From Lichina pygmaea (lineage: Eukaryota; Ascomycota; Lichinomycetes; Lichinales; Lichinaceae), in the NCBI GenBank assembly GCA_963422465.1, contig OY730169.1, forward strand, positions 1,860,001 through 1,924,000: a stretch of DNA of 64,000 nucleotides, read 5' to 3'. How positions within the stretch are numbered: the stretch's first letter is position 1; every line of letters starts with the position of its first letter. Below, one piece after another: positions 47,344 through 58,060 of the stretch. The translations under genes and the position numbers were made by a program. The notes under the pieces are model-generated. The model did not search any database, was not told the DNA's origin, and worked only from the letters and a program-made list of their open reading frames with translations.

Positions 47344-48921
47344 CTAACAGCCAAGAATACCAGCGACGCGCAGGGCAAGGTCAAGGATCTGAAGATGCTC
47401 CTCTGCGCCGTCGACGAGACGTTTGTCGACCTCGGAGAAGACGAGCACGACGGCGTTCTTCTGCTTGTTCGTCACGGGAAGGCTTTCGTTGGTCAAGAGT
47501 TCTTGGTAGAGCTGCTAGGTTGTTAGAGGAGGGGGTTTTCTAAAGCAGAAGAAGAGAGAGTTTGTGAGGAGAAAAGGGAGGGAGGGAAATGAAAGCTGCG
47601 ATTGGTGGTAGAGAAGATTACAAGACTTTCGTGCGAAGAAGGCTATGACCAAACCCTGGACATGGAGCTCGAGACGTGTAGTTCGAACAGATTGGCAGAA
47701 AATTGAACAGACGGCATTGAGACTGACCTGGGTGATGACCTGAGAAGCGCTCCATCCATCGGCCACCATGTCCGTGACGGCCTTCGAGATGGCCTCGTAG
47801 ACGGTCCCGCCCTTGGGCCGAGGTCGCATCGCCTGCACAAGACCATCGATGACCGCCGCAGGGATGACGCCGGCGATTTCCTCAACGACGCGGACCGTCA
47901 CCGGTGGACTCTGGGCCGGCTCTGCTTCCTGGTCATCAATGTCCATCGCGTCCTCGGAGTGCTCCTTGATCACGGTTCGTTTGCCCTTCGTGCCGTTGCT
48001 GATGCTGCTGATGCCGACAATGCCGTCACTGATCCCCGGTCGCTTGACCGCGCCGACAAGCCTCGCGGCGCTCTGCAGAAATGTGATGGCCTTGCGCAGA
48101 TCGCCCTCGCTGCATTGGACCAGCGCGTCCACGACACCTTCTTCCAACGGCACCTTCTCCTTCTCGGCAATCTCGTCGAGCCGTCTCTTCGCGTTGTCCT
48201 GATCCAGGCTCTTGAAGCGGAATTTGCTGCAGCGGCTCGCGAGCGGGTCGATTATCCGCGTGACGTAGTTGCAGATGAGACAGAACCGCGTCGTCTTTGA
48301 GTAGGTCTCCATGGTCCGGCGCAGCGCGCTCTGCGCATCTTGTGTCATCGAATCGGCCTCGTCGAGGATGACGATCTTGTAAGGCGGACATGGATAGGTC
48401 GACTGGGTCCCAGAAGACGGGTTTGAGATCTGCATGCGCGCAAAGTCCTTGACTTTCTCCCGCACAATCGATATGCCCCGCTCGTCCGACGCGTTCAGTT
48501 CCAGTACACGGGACTTGAAGAGCTCGGGACCAAAGAGTTCTCTTGCGAGCGCAAGGATTGTCGAAGTCTTGCCAGTACCAGGCGCACCGTAGAAGAGAAG
48601 ATGAGGAAGCTGATGATCAAGTATCAGCGCCCGACCCTTCAGAAACGTCGGGCAGAAAGAGGGTTCCAGCGCACATTTGAGGCCTGCAGATTCCGTTGTA
48701 GCACATTGATAGTATGATCCTGGGCTGTGACATCTTTGAGTGTCCTGGGTCTACTGATGCGCGAGGCAATCAGCAATCAGTCGTGAAAGGTGAGCATGGC
48801 AGCCTCACTATTTCTCAACCCATGGCTGCATGCGGTTCTCATTCTTGGACGGAGCCGCCTTGGACGCGCTCCCAGCAGCCGCAGCCGCAGCCCGAGCTCT
48901 GTTGCTAAAGAAATCGGCCAT
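47344..48921 (-). CDS. RFC2: Replication factor C subunit 2 (clamp loader)
   Basis: AAA+ subunit of the RFC complex that loads PCNA at primer ends. Four exons on the minus strand: 48921-48809, 48753-48675, 48609-47728 and 47514-47344, giving 414 residues (GT-AG introns of 55, 65 and 213 nt). Seen: [20 protein letters not shown] across intron 1, Walker [41 protein letters not shown], Walker [21 protein letters not shown], arginine-finger region [20 protein letters not shown] and C-terminal [20 protein letters not shown]. The N-terminus has a poly-Ala stretch. An acidic insert ([15 protein letters not shown]) in the C-terminal domain makes it longer than yeast Rfc2 (353 residues). Confidence 0.93.
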
Positions 48922-49213
48922 TAGAGGGGGGTGTAATTACTTCGTACCGATGTACATACGGTATCTAGACACGGTACTGTAGGTGGTGATCTTGTTCTAG
49001 CTGGCGGAGTGGCTTTCGGAAGACGCGCGTGGCGCCTCTTATCTAATCTATCTTGCCATTTGAGAAGGACCATTCGAGACTTCTGGTTCTTGGCACTTTC
49101 ACCTCTGGATGTCCAAAGTCGCATAGAGTGTCTGCTTACTCATTCATCTCGGCACGAGGTACGATACGTACGAGCCCACCTCACATGACGTTGAAGCAAC
49201 GGAAATATCTCGT
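48922..49213. promoter_or_regulatory. Shared divergent promoter RFC2/DSC4
   Basis: 292 bp separate the two start codons. No MluI cell-cycle box (ACGCGT) is present as such; ACGCGCGT occurs at 49023. Confidence 0.45.
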
Positions 49214-50239
49214 ATGCAACTTGATCCGATTGAGACTTCCACTGTCGATGACACAGCAACCAATGCCGCTCTACGAGTTATGAACGATGCCGCAGCCCGA
49301 TCCTCCCTGCCCAGTACACCGGCAGCAAGAGATGACTCCTCCGGCGAACGAGCGGAGGAGGCTGAGCTGCGCGATGGACCAAGGCCACGGTCTCGACGTA
49401 GAGAGCAGAAGGTTCTTATCGATAGAAAGCGCGCAGAGCTGCTGGATCAGCTCATACGCGCCCTCGATGTTATCGTCTTCACCGAACTTGCGGCGGTGTA
49501 CTACCTCGAGTTTGTGTCCTCCTCGATCAATGCGTGGGTTTGAACATATAAAACTGACGCGGCGTTTTCCAACAGCTGCTTGTTTCTGGCCTTCCTGCTG
49601 CGGGCTCTCACTCAGCTATACTTCCTGACACCAAAGCCTGTTTACATTTCGTCCATTCTCAAGTCATCACCGTATGTTGGGGCCATCTTTGGGGCCAACA
49701 TCCTCTGCGTTATACTGCACGTCTTTCTGGCGAAATCTGACGCCGGCGAGACTGTGAGAGGATATCTCCACGGTGGCCTGCTGGTTGATTTTGTCGGTCA
49801 AAAACCTGCATCGAGAATACGACTTCTTGCACTCGATGGGGTCGTGTGCGTTCTGCAGCTGCTCACCCTGGCAGCGCACGTCGAGCGGCGAGCACTGAAA
49901 ATGGGGTTGAGCCCCCGTCTGACGCTCTTTCGACCTCGCTCTCCGACCAGGACAGGTTTCGCGCCAACGAGCCAGGATCATGACTCTGAGGAGCGGGGAG
50001 TCCGAAGATCGAACTCGCTGCGGACCGAGTCCGAAGAAATTCGGAGAGGCTCAGGCGACCATGAAACGGGGGAGTCGCCTCGGCTCTTCTCGCCGCCATC
50101 GTCGCCATCGCCTGGGGGTTCTGCATTGAGCATCTTAGATGCGTTCAACTCGGGGGAGGCAGTCTTGGATCTTGATGTCCTGACTACTGTCCGCAATCAG
50201 TGGTGGGTGTACCAAGGGAGCCACAGAGAAAGAGCCTAA
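49214..50239 (+). CDS. Dsc E3 ligase subunit 4 homologue (DUF1746)
   Basis: Golgi/endosome membrane protein of the Dsc ubiquitin-ligase complex, which in fission yeast and aspergilli activates SREBP. Two exons, 49214-49533 and 49576-50239, encode 327 residues. The DUF1746 core is RKRAELLDQLIRALDVIVFT, ELAAVYYLEFVSSSIN, FLAFLLRALTQLYFLTPKP and YVGAIFGANILCVILHVFLA, ending GYLHGGLLVDFVGQ. Three to four membrane segments are visible, then a long Arg/Ser-rich cytosolic tail. The intron is only 42 nt, short but GT-AG and phase-consistent. The start is the first ATG of the open exon; the acidic N-terminal 60 residues are poorly conserved. Confidence 0.82.
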
Positions 50240-51214
50240 TTTTCTCCAAGAACAGACGACTCTTCTCGGTCTGTCGTTCAATATACTCGGAGAACGGTAC
50301 GGTGTTCTCTGGCACACTACGATGATGGTACATGTACCGACACGTCCATTGTCCGTACGAGAACATGCCCATGACTTGCGTTTTTTGTCAATGCCATGAT
50401 GGAAACTGTCTTGAGCAGGAGATTAGGATTTCTATAGTCGCGATTCAGACAGATGAAGAATCGCTTCATCCGACTTCATACGATTAAGACAGCATAAAAA
50501 CGATGGCCGAAAACAGCTAATCTGGTGCATGGCCGCAACTGGCCAGATCTGAGCCGAACATGTCTTTTCCCTCCATTCACAATCGTCTCATCGGCAGGTC
50601 GATAGAAACCGACATAATACCTCCCTGTCCACTTCCGTACTTGCAGAGCTATCCCTGTCTCTCAGTCCGCTTAGGGATGGATGCTTGAGCCAGAAAAGCT
50701 CATCCAACCGAGCTGCTCTCACGGGTCTCTTCCCACCTGTGTTCGGCCTTCGAGTCATGACGCTCACCACAGATTATCAAAGAAGGGACTGACTGTTGAG
50801 CATTGTCCCAAATATCGACCCTCCAGCCGAGCCAGCCCTTTCCATTGCCTACCTTAGCCACCCGGCCGGTAGCGGAGCTCGTACGGCGGAGCCGCCCGGC
50901 AAAGCTCACGAGCTTCAGACCCGAGCGGTTAGTAGCGGACGAGCCTGAGAGCCAACGATGGGTAATATGAGGAGCGAAAGGATGACACTTCAGTAGCTGG
51001 GCTGCTCGCAGTGAAGGTGGATGCCGGGTGAACAGGAACAACGCTGTCGATGCAAAAAGGAAGAGCTTCGGACTCGCCCAAGAAGGCGACTGTCTGGTCG
51101 TTCCTTCCCTGTGCAGTCAACCGAGGTAAGGCGGATCGCTCCACTACCCTTCGAACTGCCTAGGCCAGCAGCTGAGGAAGTGTCATCGCCACATCCAGAA
51201 GCAAACAGCCCATC
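50240..51214. other. Intergenic, nothing recognised
   Basis: Short frames appear on both strands with no domains. It includes the promoter of the epimerase-like gene. Confidence 0.5.
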
Positions 51215-52334
51215 ATGACTAGAGTTCTTGTCATCGGCGCAACCGGCTATCTCGGCAATGCGGTGGCGTCTGCTCTGGTGCGAGCGGATCATGAGGTTTA
51301 TGGCCTGGCGAGGACCGAGGAGAAAGCGAGAGAGCTGGCCGTTCAGGAGGTCTTTCCTGTCATGGGCTCGGACCAGGACTCTGACCACTTCCTCGAGGCG
51401 ATCAAGGAGAAGAACATTGACGTTGTCATCGACACTTCCAGTACGTGAGATTCCTTCACTTGGGGACCTTCCTGAGCCAGTGCTTGGCACTGACGGGGTC
51501 TTTGTAGATGCCATGTACGGGACGTCTCCGCTCCTACGGTACGTGATTACTGCCGGCGTCGATCGGCTTGGCACGGCCCTGTCCGAGGCAAAGCACGCTG
51601 TGCCGACCCAGAAACTGGGCTTCATCTACACCTCGTGTATGTGGGTGCACGGACACAACCCGCTCCAGACGGTCGGCGACACGGATCCCGTCGGCGTGCC
51701 CTCGGCCAAGGCCGCCGCCGCCGGCATCGTCGGCTGGAGACCAGCTCTCGAGCGGGACATTCTGGCGGCGCGGTCGATCCTGGACGTTGTCATCCTCCGG
51801 CCGGCCATGATGTACGGGCGCAGCTCTGGCATCTGGGGCACGTTGTTGTTTGGACCGATCCTGGCCGGGGTGATGAATGGGAGCGCCAGCGTGCGGCTGG
51901 TGGCGTCGAAGGACTGCAACGTGTCGACGGCGCACGTCGACGACGTCGCGACAGCCTTTGTCGGCGCCGTCGAGCGCATACACATGCTCGCGGGCAACGG
52001 CAGCAACAGCGGCGGCATCCTGCCGATATTCAACCTCCAGACGGGCTACGAGAACATCGGGACCATCGTCGACTCGGCCGCGCGCATGTTCGGCTACGGC
52101 GGCGCGATCGAGTACGCGTCCGTGGCGGAGGAGCCCTTCTCCGAGGCCGCCTTTGGCACCTCCATCAACGCCGACTCGTCTCGCGCCAGGGCCATCCTGG
52201 GCTGGCAGCCGTCTCGGCTCGCAGGCCTCGTCGGGGGAATGAGTATTTACGGCTACGCCTTTGCCGCCGTTGGTGATGCTCCCGCTGTTCTTGCCGCCAT
52301 TGCTGCTGCCAAGGCGAAGGGAGCTGTACCGTAG
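51215..52334 (+). CDS. NAD-binding epimerase/dehydratase-like protein (atypical SDR)
   Basis: Two exons, 51215-51440 and 51508-52334 (67-nt GT-AG intron), encode 350 residues. The N-terminus is a Rossmann nucleotide-binding start (VLVIGATGYLGNAVASALVR, GxTGxxG). Later parts are GFIYTSCMWVHGHNP, an SDR-type strand LDVVILRPAMMYGRSSGIWG with the tyrosine in YGR, and NVSTAHVDDVATAFVGAVER, where the extended-SDR 'HVDD' is conserved. The C-terminus is alanine-rich. Fungal members of this group are cytosolic and mostly uncharacterised; the substrate cannot be inferred. Confidence 0.82.
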
Positions 52335-53406
52335 TGCCAAGCATACGGTAGTGTCTGCCGGACGATCCTTAGCTGGGGCTTGGTCAATTGATGCAGTGGT
52401 TATGCTGAAAGGTGTGCTGCTGAACTGGCTGTTTGGGTCTTGCTGTTTTGTACGTGCAAGTACATGCGTGTACGTGTATGGCTGTGCGTCTGTATGCGTA
52501 TGTGTGTATCTGTAGTACACTGATGTGCACCTGTGTACATTTTGTCGCAGCTAATACTCGTAGATACATTCTTGTGAGTCTATCCTTGTATGTCAACATC
52601 CAGATCCAGCTCACTTACAGTACGTACTCAAAGACACAAGTGTACTGATGTACCACTAATATCTTATACGAGTGCTGATTACAATCGATCAAGTAGAACT
52701 AAAAGCAGCAAGCCTACTCCAGACAAAGAAAATACCACTAGAAATCTGAATCTACCAGGAATCTATTGATTGATTGATTGAATTCCTACACCATTCTAGC
52801 ACTAGTGTATCTAGGCTACGCTGGGTCAACTATAGAATTAGGCTAGGAAAACTCAACAGAGTAAAAAACCTCCCCCTGCAGCGCCTCAGGCAGCGCTATC
52901 CTCTCAAGTAATCTGTAGAACATGGGGGGGGGGGGGGGGGGGGGGTGGGGGGGTGACTGGTTAGTAACCGGTATCCAGCTGCTTCTGAGCCCAGGAGAAC
53001 TGGGAGAGGACTCCGTGGCGTAGGATCCACGAGGTGAGGGCGGCGGCGGGCCGCGGGCGCGAGATCATCACCTGGTAGTCAGTAGTAGCAGTCGCAGTGT
53101 AAAGACTGCGGCGTACTCGCCGCAGATAAGCCAGCTTGCTGTGATGGCTCAGCTTAGTGGTAGAGAGCAGCTCGGTCGTAGAGAGCAGCCCGGCTGGCTC
53201 AGCAGATCGGGGGGTTCGAGACAGCTGGGGCCTCTTGCATCGATCGGAAAGAGGTTGAAAACAGGTTGGCACTGAGAAACTGCTGACAATACCTCTGTAC
53301 AGAGCTTTTTGATGTGTAAAGTTCTTTACTGGCCTAGTGCATATCAAACCCAAAAGAAATAAAATGAAAAAAGAGGATGCTGTTGACAGTGCTTGGTGCG
53401 CAGTAG
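52335..53406. other. Intergenic next to assembly gap, with G runs
   Basis: No gene is recognised. 22 G at 52924-52945, one T, then 7 G. A 130-codon minus-strand frame at 52961-53353 has no known domain and a short internal repeat (LLSTTELLSTTKLS); it may be chance. Confidence 0.5.
52924..52953. repeat. G run interrupted by one T (22 G + 7 G)
   Basis: Near-homopolymer G tract about 450 bp before the run of Ns. Confidence 0.95.
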
Positions 53407-53606
53407 NNNNNNNNNNNNNNNNNNNNNNNNNNNNNNNNNNNNNNNNNNNNNNNNNNNNNNNNNNNNNNNNNNNNNNNNNNNNNNNNNNNNNNNNNNNNNN
53501 NNNNNNNNNNNNNNNNNNNNNNNNNNNNNNNNNNNNNNNNNNNNNNNNNNNNNNNNNNNNNNNNNNNNNNNNNNNNNNNNNNNNNNNNNNNNNNNNNNNN
53601 NNNNNN
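53407..53606. other. Assembly gap, 200 N
   Basis: Exactly 200 unknown bases; a round number suggests a placeholder rather than a measured gap. Sequence may be missing here. Confidence 0.98.
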
Positions 53607-53745
53607 AGATTGCAGAGCGGTTCTCAAGAGCCCCAGGAACGATGGTATGTCTGCTTCGGATTCGGTCACCAGTCTTCGACCCCGGTGGGCTACCGTTGCC
53701 TACTCATGCAGACTCGACCTCCACCAGCTCCGCTTCCCGCTCGAA

Positions 53746-55398
53746 CTATACCGTGACGTCCTGCACGAGCTCACCCAGCACTTGGTCGATCCGACGTCGG
53801 CCCTTGGGGACGCTGTAGATCTCGTGCGGAGCCCCCGAGATGACCTCGCACGCGACCACGTCCTCGCTGAGCGAGCAGAGGTCCTTCTGAGCCCGCTCCC
53901 AGGCCGAGTCCTGGTGCACGCGCAGACCCGAGCTGAGCACGGCCAGCTTCGTGTCCCGGCTCTGGATCGTGCGGGCCGCGCTGATTTCCTGCTTCGTCAG
54001 CGAGTTCGCGACGAGATTCTCCTGCAGCTTGGCCTTGACGACCTTGTCGTTCCGGAACGCCGATCGGCCCAGAACCCGGTCCTCGCGGCGCCTGCCCTTG
54101 AAGACGGCCGGGAAGATCCTGTCGATCCCCAACGGCGCGAGGACGCCGCGTGCCCAGAGGCCGAGACCGCGCGAGGGCGAGCCGACGCGGTAGAGCAGAT
54201 CCTCGTGGAGGCCGTCGATGAGCAGCAGCCCCTTGACCTCGGCCACGTGGCGGGCCGCGAAGATCCTAGAGTAGATCGACCCGACGCCGACGGAGACGAG
54301 CACCCACGGGCCCGCCTCGTCGGCGCGCGCGAGCGCTTCCGCGAGCGCGTCGGCCACCATCCCGGCCGAGAGCGGCGACGGCCCGTTGTCGGAGAAGGCA
54401 AAGCCCGGGCGATCCCAGTAGCAGTAGCGGTCGATGGTGCCGTTCTTCAGCGCGTCGGCCGCCACTTTTGCCAGGCCGGCCTCGACCGGTTTCTCGCCGG
54501 CCTCGAAGAAGACCGTCGGCGCCCCGGGCGGAGCCGAGCCCTCGCAGTAGAGATGGACCTGAAATTTCTCGTTATGGACCCAGTAGCGGTCGCCCGGGGC
54601 CACGAGGGTCGAGTCACGGGCGCGCAAGATCAGGGTCCCGGTGAGGAGCACGGCGATGGCGATGAAGACGATGAGGATGACGGCCGAGCTGAAGACGGAG
54701 CTCCACTCGGTCAGCGTGCGGCGGGTCTCGGCCCGACCTGTCAGTCGCTCTTCCTCCTCACGTTTGCCCCACTCGACGACGCGGTCGACGACGACGGCCC
54801 AGATGGCGATCAAGGTCGCCCAAGCCACCGTCGCGATACCGACCCATCCCTCCTCGAACCGCAGTTGCTTGACGATCAGGATGAGAAACAGGTCGACGAG
54901 GAGGAACAGCGCGATGGACAGGCAGGCGACACGAGACGCCTTGGACGGAGAGGCGTAGAAGAGGACGACGACCAAGAGGTTGCCCACGGTGAGGGTCGTG
55001 TAGGAGAAGGCAGTGAAGCCGGAGCCACGGAAGTTCAGACCCGGTGGGGTCACGAACAAGTCGACCAATAGCACGACCCACCAGATGAAGCTGATGATGA
55101 GGAAGAAGATCGAGAGCGACCTCAGGAACCGTACAGTCCAGAGGTTGTAGGGGGACACCTGGCGTCGGTCAGCTCTCGCCCATACGGTACCGGATACGAG
55201 GGGGGAAGGGCTCACCGCCGGGTCATCTGGCTCAAGATATCCAGGGCGTCTTGGGGGAAGCAGACGGGTTCGCTCGCCGGCGTCCCGCGAATGCCGCTGT
55301 CCGGAGTAGCCGCTGTCGCCGTGTTCGGTGTCTGCCGGCGTGATCGACCCACTGCGGGTCTGGTCGCCACCGTTCTTCGAGCCCCACAGGGACACCAT
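53746..55398 (-). CDS. Multi-pass membrane protein with alpha/beta-hydrolase domain
   Basis: Two exons on the minus strand, 55398-55216 and 55158-53746, encode 531 residues. The 57-nt intron is a multiple of three and open, so the unspliced frame also reads through; splicing joins DDPAVSPYNLWTVRFLRSL, the conserved family junction. The N-terminal ~60 residues are soluble (ERTRLLPPRRPGY). About seven membrane segments follow (SLSIFFLIISFIWWVVLLVD, TTLTVGNLLVVVLFY, VFSSAVILIVFIAIAVLLTG). The C-terminal hydrolase-like domain has VHLYCEGSAPPGAPTVFFEA and YCYWDRPGFAFSDNGPSPLS. The position of the usual nucleophile elbow reads VSVGVGSIYSR, lacking a canonical GxSxG, so catalysis is doubtful. Some fungal relatives are labelled mitochondrial integral membrane protein; no targeting signal is seen. 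An ATG 61 codons upstream in frame is rejected. Confidence 0.82.
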   Translation of the reverse strand: MVSLWGSKNGGDQTRSGSITPADTEHGDSGYSGQRHSRDAGERTRLLPPRRPGYLEPDDPAVSPSPLVSGTVWARADRRQVSPYNLWTVRFLRSLSIFFLIISFIWWVVLLVDLFVTPPGLNFRGSGFTAFSYTTLTVGNLLVVVLFYASPSKASRVACLSIALFLLVDLFLILIVKQLRFEEGWVGIATVAWATLIAIWAVVVDRVVEWGKREEEERLTGRAETRRTLTEWSSVFSSAVILIVFIAIAVLLTGTLILRARDSTLVAPGDRYWVHNEKFQVHLYCEGSAPPGAPTVFFEAGEKPVEAGLAKVAADALKNGTIDRYCYWDRPGFAFSDNGPSPLSAGMVADALAEALARADEAGPWVLVSVGVGSIYSRIFAARHVAEVKGLLLIDGLHEDLLYRVGSPSRGLGLWARGVLAPLGIDRIFPAVFKGRRREDRVLGRSAFRNDKVVKAKLQENLVANSLTKQEISAARTIQSRDTKLAVLSSGLRVHQDSAWERAQKDLCSLSEDVVACEVISGAPHEIYSVPKGRRRIDQVLGELVQDVTV

Positions 55399-56356
55399 CG
55401 TGACTCGAGGACGTCCGTCGGTACTTTGAATGCACCTCTTCCTTTCCCCTCGCCCCTTCGTCCGCGCTGACCGAGCGGCGTCTGAGAAGAAACACGATGT
55501 TGCACGGCGGCAGGATGAAGGCAAGGAAGGGGGAGAGGTCGGTCTACTTGATCTTGGACCACCAGCGGCAGCAGCAGCCAAATCGACTTCCCCGCAACGG
55601 AAAAGCTCAAATATATGCTATAAGTGCATCACCCGAATCGGCGCAGGGTCTACGTAACGTAGATGCTCGACGAGGAGAGAGTGGATCGAGACTTATGACA
55701 TGGCGTTTACACGGCTGCAAGACTGGCACCTGCCGTCGAACGATTGACAGAAGTTGGATTACCAACGCAGTTGCAAGTGCGCTAGAGTCTAGTAAAAGTT
55801 CCGAGGCGGAGGTACGAGCGCGCTGCTAAAAGCTAGCGTGAGGCAGCAGCCACGAGAAATGTAACGCGCATGTCGATGTTGACGTCGAGTCACTCGACGT
55901 CACCAGCTGAGACCTCCCCGTTTTGGAAGCTTGATTTTCAATACTGGTCCCAATTGAGTATTGTTTACCCGACTCGAAAGGCTGCTAAGTACCTAGTCCG
56001 GCAATTTACCCAGCACCCGTGATGCCCTCTACTATCCGTTGTGGCTATTGAATAAGTTATGGCTTAAGAGTACGACCGAACGAACACGTGAATTTCACTC
56101 TGGTTTCAAAAGTCTTGGTACCGAGTCACGTGTTCTCGACGGCGACGACATCGTCATTGTAGGTACGTAGCCAGCTTTGAATTTGGCCATTGGCCATGCC
56201 ACCTACCAAGATCACCTGCATATTATGTGGCTAGATCATCCTGCTCCTAGATGATCTTGCTCGAATCATATCATCCATCTTCTCTTGAGCCGGCCTGTTT
56301 CGTGGAAATTTGACAAACCGGTAACCGTCGATTTCAACATATCAAGACCAACTGCT
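55399..56356. promoter_or_regulatory. Divergent intergenic region, hydrolase/PPE1
   Basis: This carries the promoters of both flanking genes. No coding sequence is recognised. An in-frame upstream ATG for PPE1 is at 56285. Confidence 0.45.
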
Positions 56357-58060
56357 ATGAGCAAGCTGAAGAAGTCGTTCATAAGAACAGAACAATTTCC
56401 TGCCTCGGATATGCCGCCGCCGCCGCCGCCACCGCCGCCGACGTTGCTGGAGGATGCCCTGGTTGAGAAACCAGGGAGACTGCATCTTCTGGAGAGCCTC
56501 TCGTCCGTGGGCGAATCGGACGATTCCTCCTCGGTCTCATCCGAGTCGTCGACAGCCACCGTTCGGCCGTTGCAGGCGAAGAATCTCTCTGCCCGGCCGC
56601 AAGGGTCGGTTCCTCTGCTTTTCTGCCACCCTAGATATCTCTCGCATCTGGTCTAGGACCGAGCGCTCATGCTTTTCCACGTAATTAGTCCTGCTGCCTC
56701 TCGCAAGCGCTCGTCCACTCTTGAACCACTGCCGTGGTCGTCCTTCTTCTCCCAAGAACTGTACCTGGACAGATCATCCTCGGAAGAACGCGTGGTCTAC
56801 CATGCGTACTTCACCCCTCCCAGCATCTCCGGACCTCTATTCGTGACGCACCATGGAGCTGGCTCCACAGGGCGGTCGTTCGCTGCGCTGGCCGCCGCGA
56901 TCAAGGAGCGTCTTCCTGCCGCCGGAATGCTCTCGCCAGATGCACGTGGACATGGCGACACCGTCGTCGAAGGCGCCGACGAGGGCTCTGCGTTAGACCT
57001 GTCGTTAGCAACCCTGAGTCGAGACGCGATCGAGGTAGTCCAGTCTGTGCGCGAGAAGCTGGGCTGGTCACAGCTGCCACCCATTGTTCTTGTGGGTCAT
57101 AGCCTCGGCGGGGCGGTAGTGACCGAGGTGGCCAGGTCGAGGGCCCTCGGAGACCAGCTGCTGGGCCACGCGGTCCTGGACGTTGTCGAAGGTCGGTTCC
57201 ATCGACCGTCTGGACAAGTAGTAATAGAAAAGCTGAGACGACCAGGGTCCGCCATGGATGCTCTTCAGAGCATGCAAGCGTACTTGTCGACGCGGCCCTC
57301 GACCTTTCCAACCCTGTCAAAGGCGATCGAATGGCAGTAAGTGGACCTGGTGGAGCTACCTCGACCATGCGGACTTTACTCAGAAGTGACTACTCAGTGT
57401 CCGATCTCGTACGGTTCGTAATACCAGCTCCGCGCGAGTCTCGGTGCCGGCTCTGGTGCAGGAACACCGGGAACCAGGCAGCGACGCGTCGAGATGGGAT
57501 TGGCGGACGGACTTGGCCTCGACGCAACCGTTCTGGGAAGGCTGGTTTGACGGTCTGAGCAAGAAGTTTTTGGAGGCGCGAGGAGGCAAACTACTTCTGC
57601 TGGCCGGCACCGATCGTCTGGACAAGGAGCTCATGATTGGGCAAATGCAAGGTAGCTCACTAAATGCCCCAGCACTTTCTTCTTCTTCTTCTTCTTCTTC
57701 TTCTTCTTCTTCTTCCTCCTCTTCTTCTTTCCATTTTCCCCCCCTTCCAGAATCGTTCAATCATCGCAATCCCAGCTTCTTCTTTCAAACAACAGCCACA
57801 CACGAACGCATCCATACACCCTCCAGCCTAGCTGGAACCCCCTCCCCCGGGAAAAGATTTAACTTTGCCTGGCCGATGATCTAGGTAAATATCAGCTCGC
57901 CGTGATCCCCGAGGCCGGCCACTTCATCCACGAAGACGCACCGGACAAGACGGCCAGCATTCTCGTCGAATTTTACAAACGAAACGACCGATCCACGCTG
58001 GTCCTTCCGCCCAAGGTGTCTGACCTGTTAAAAGCCAAGCAGGATCCCAACTTCTGCTAG
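56357..58060 (+). CDS. PPE1: Protein phosphatase methylesterase 1
   Basis: Serine hydrolase that removes the C-terminal methyl ester from the PP2A catalytic subunit. Five exons: 56357-56604, 56689-57191, 57246-57336, 57398-57651 and 57885-58060; 423 residues. Seen: a poly-Pro stretch, LYLDRSSSEERVVYHAYFTP, LFVTHHGAGSTGRSFAALAA, catalytic-Ser motif VLVGHSLGGAVVTEVARSRA, DVVEGSAMDALQSMQAYLST across intron 2, DLASTQPFWEGWFDGLSKKF and the catalytic-His VIPEAGHFIHEDAPDKTAS. Introns 1 and 2 both start GTCGGTTCC, an unusual donor. Intron 2 is 54 nt and in frame, so retention would insert 18 residues. Intron 4 (233 nt) holds a (TTC)n run. An in-frame ATG at 56285 would add 24 residues. Confidence 0.9.
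57675..57730. repeat. (TTC)n microsatellite in PPE1 intron 4
   Basis: A long pyrimidine TTC/TCC run lies within the last intron of PPE1. Confidence 0.9.

Noticed and set aside
52961-53353. 130-codon minus-strand frame near the gap
   Set aside because: No domain, low-complexity repeat inside, and adjacent to unsequenced DNA; insufficient support.
53647-55071. 474-codon plus-strand open frame
   Set aside because: Antisense to the membrane hydrolase, Arg/Asp/Glu/Gly-rich composition typical of a shadow frame, and it borders the N gap.
55399-55581. Upstream start giving a 611-residue hydrolase
   Set aside because: The extra 61 residues are Ala/Ser/Arg-rich with no family similarity; MVSLWGSKN at 55398 fits better.
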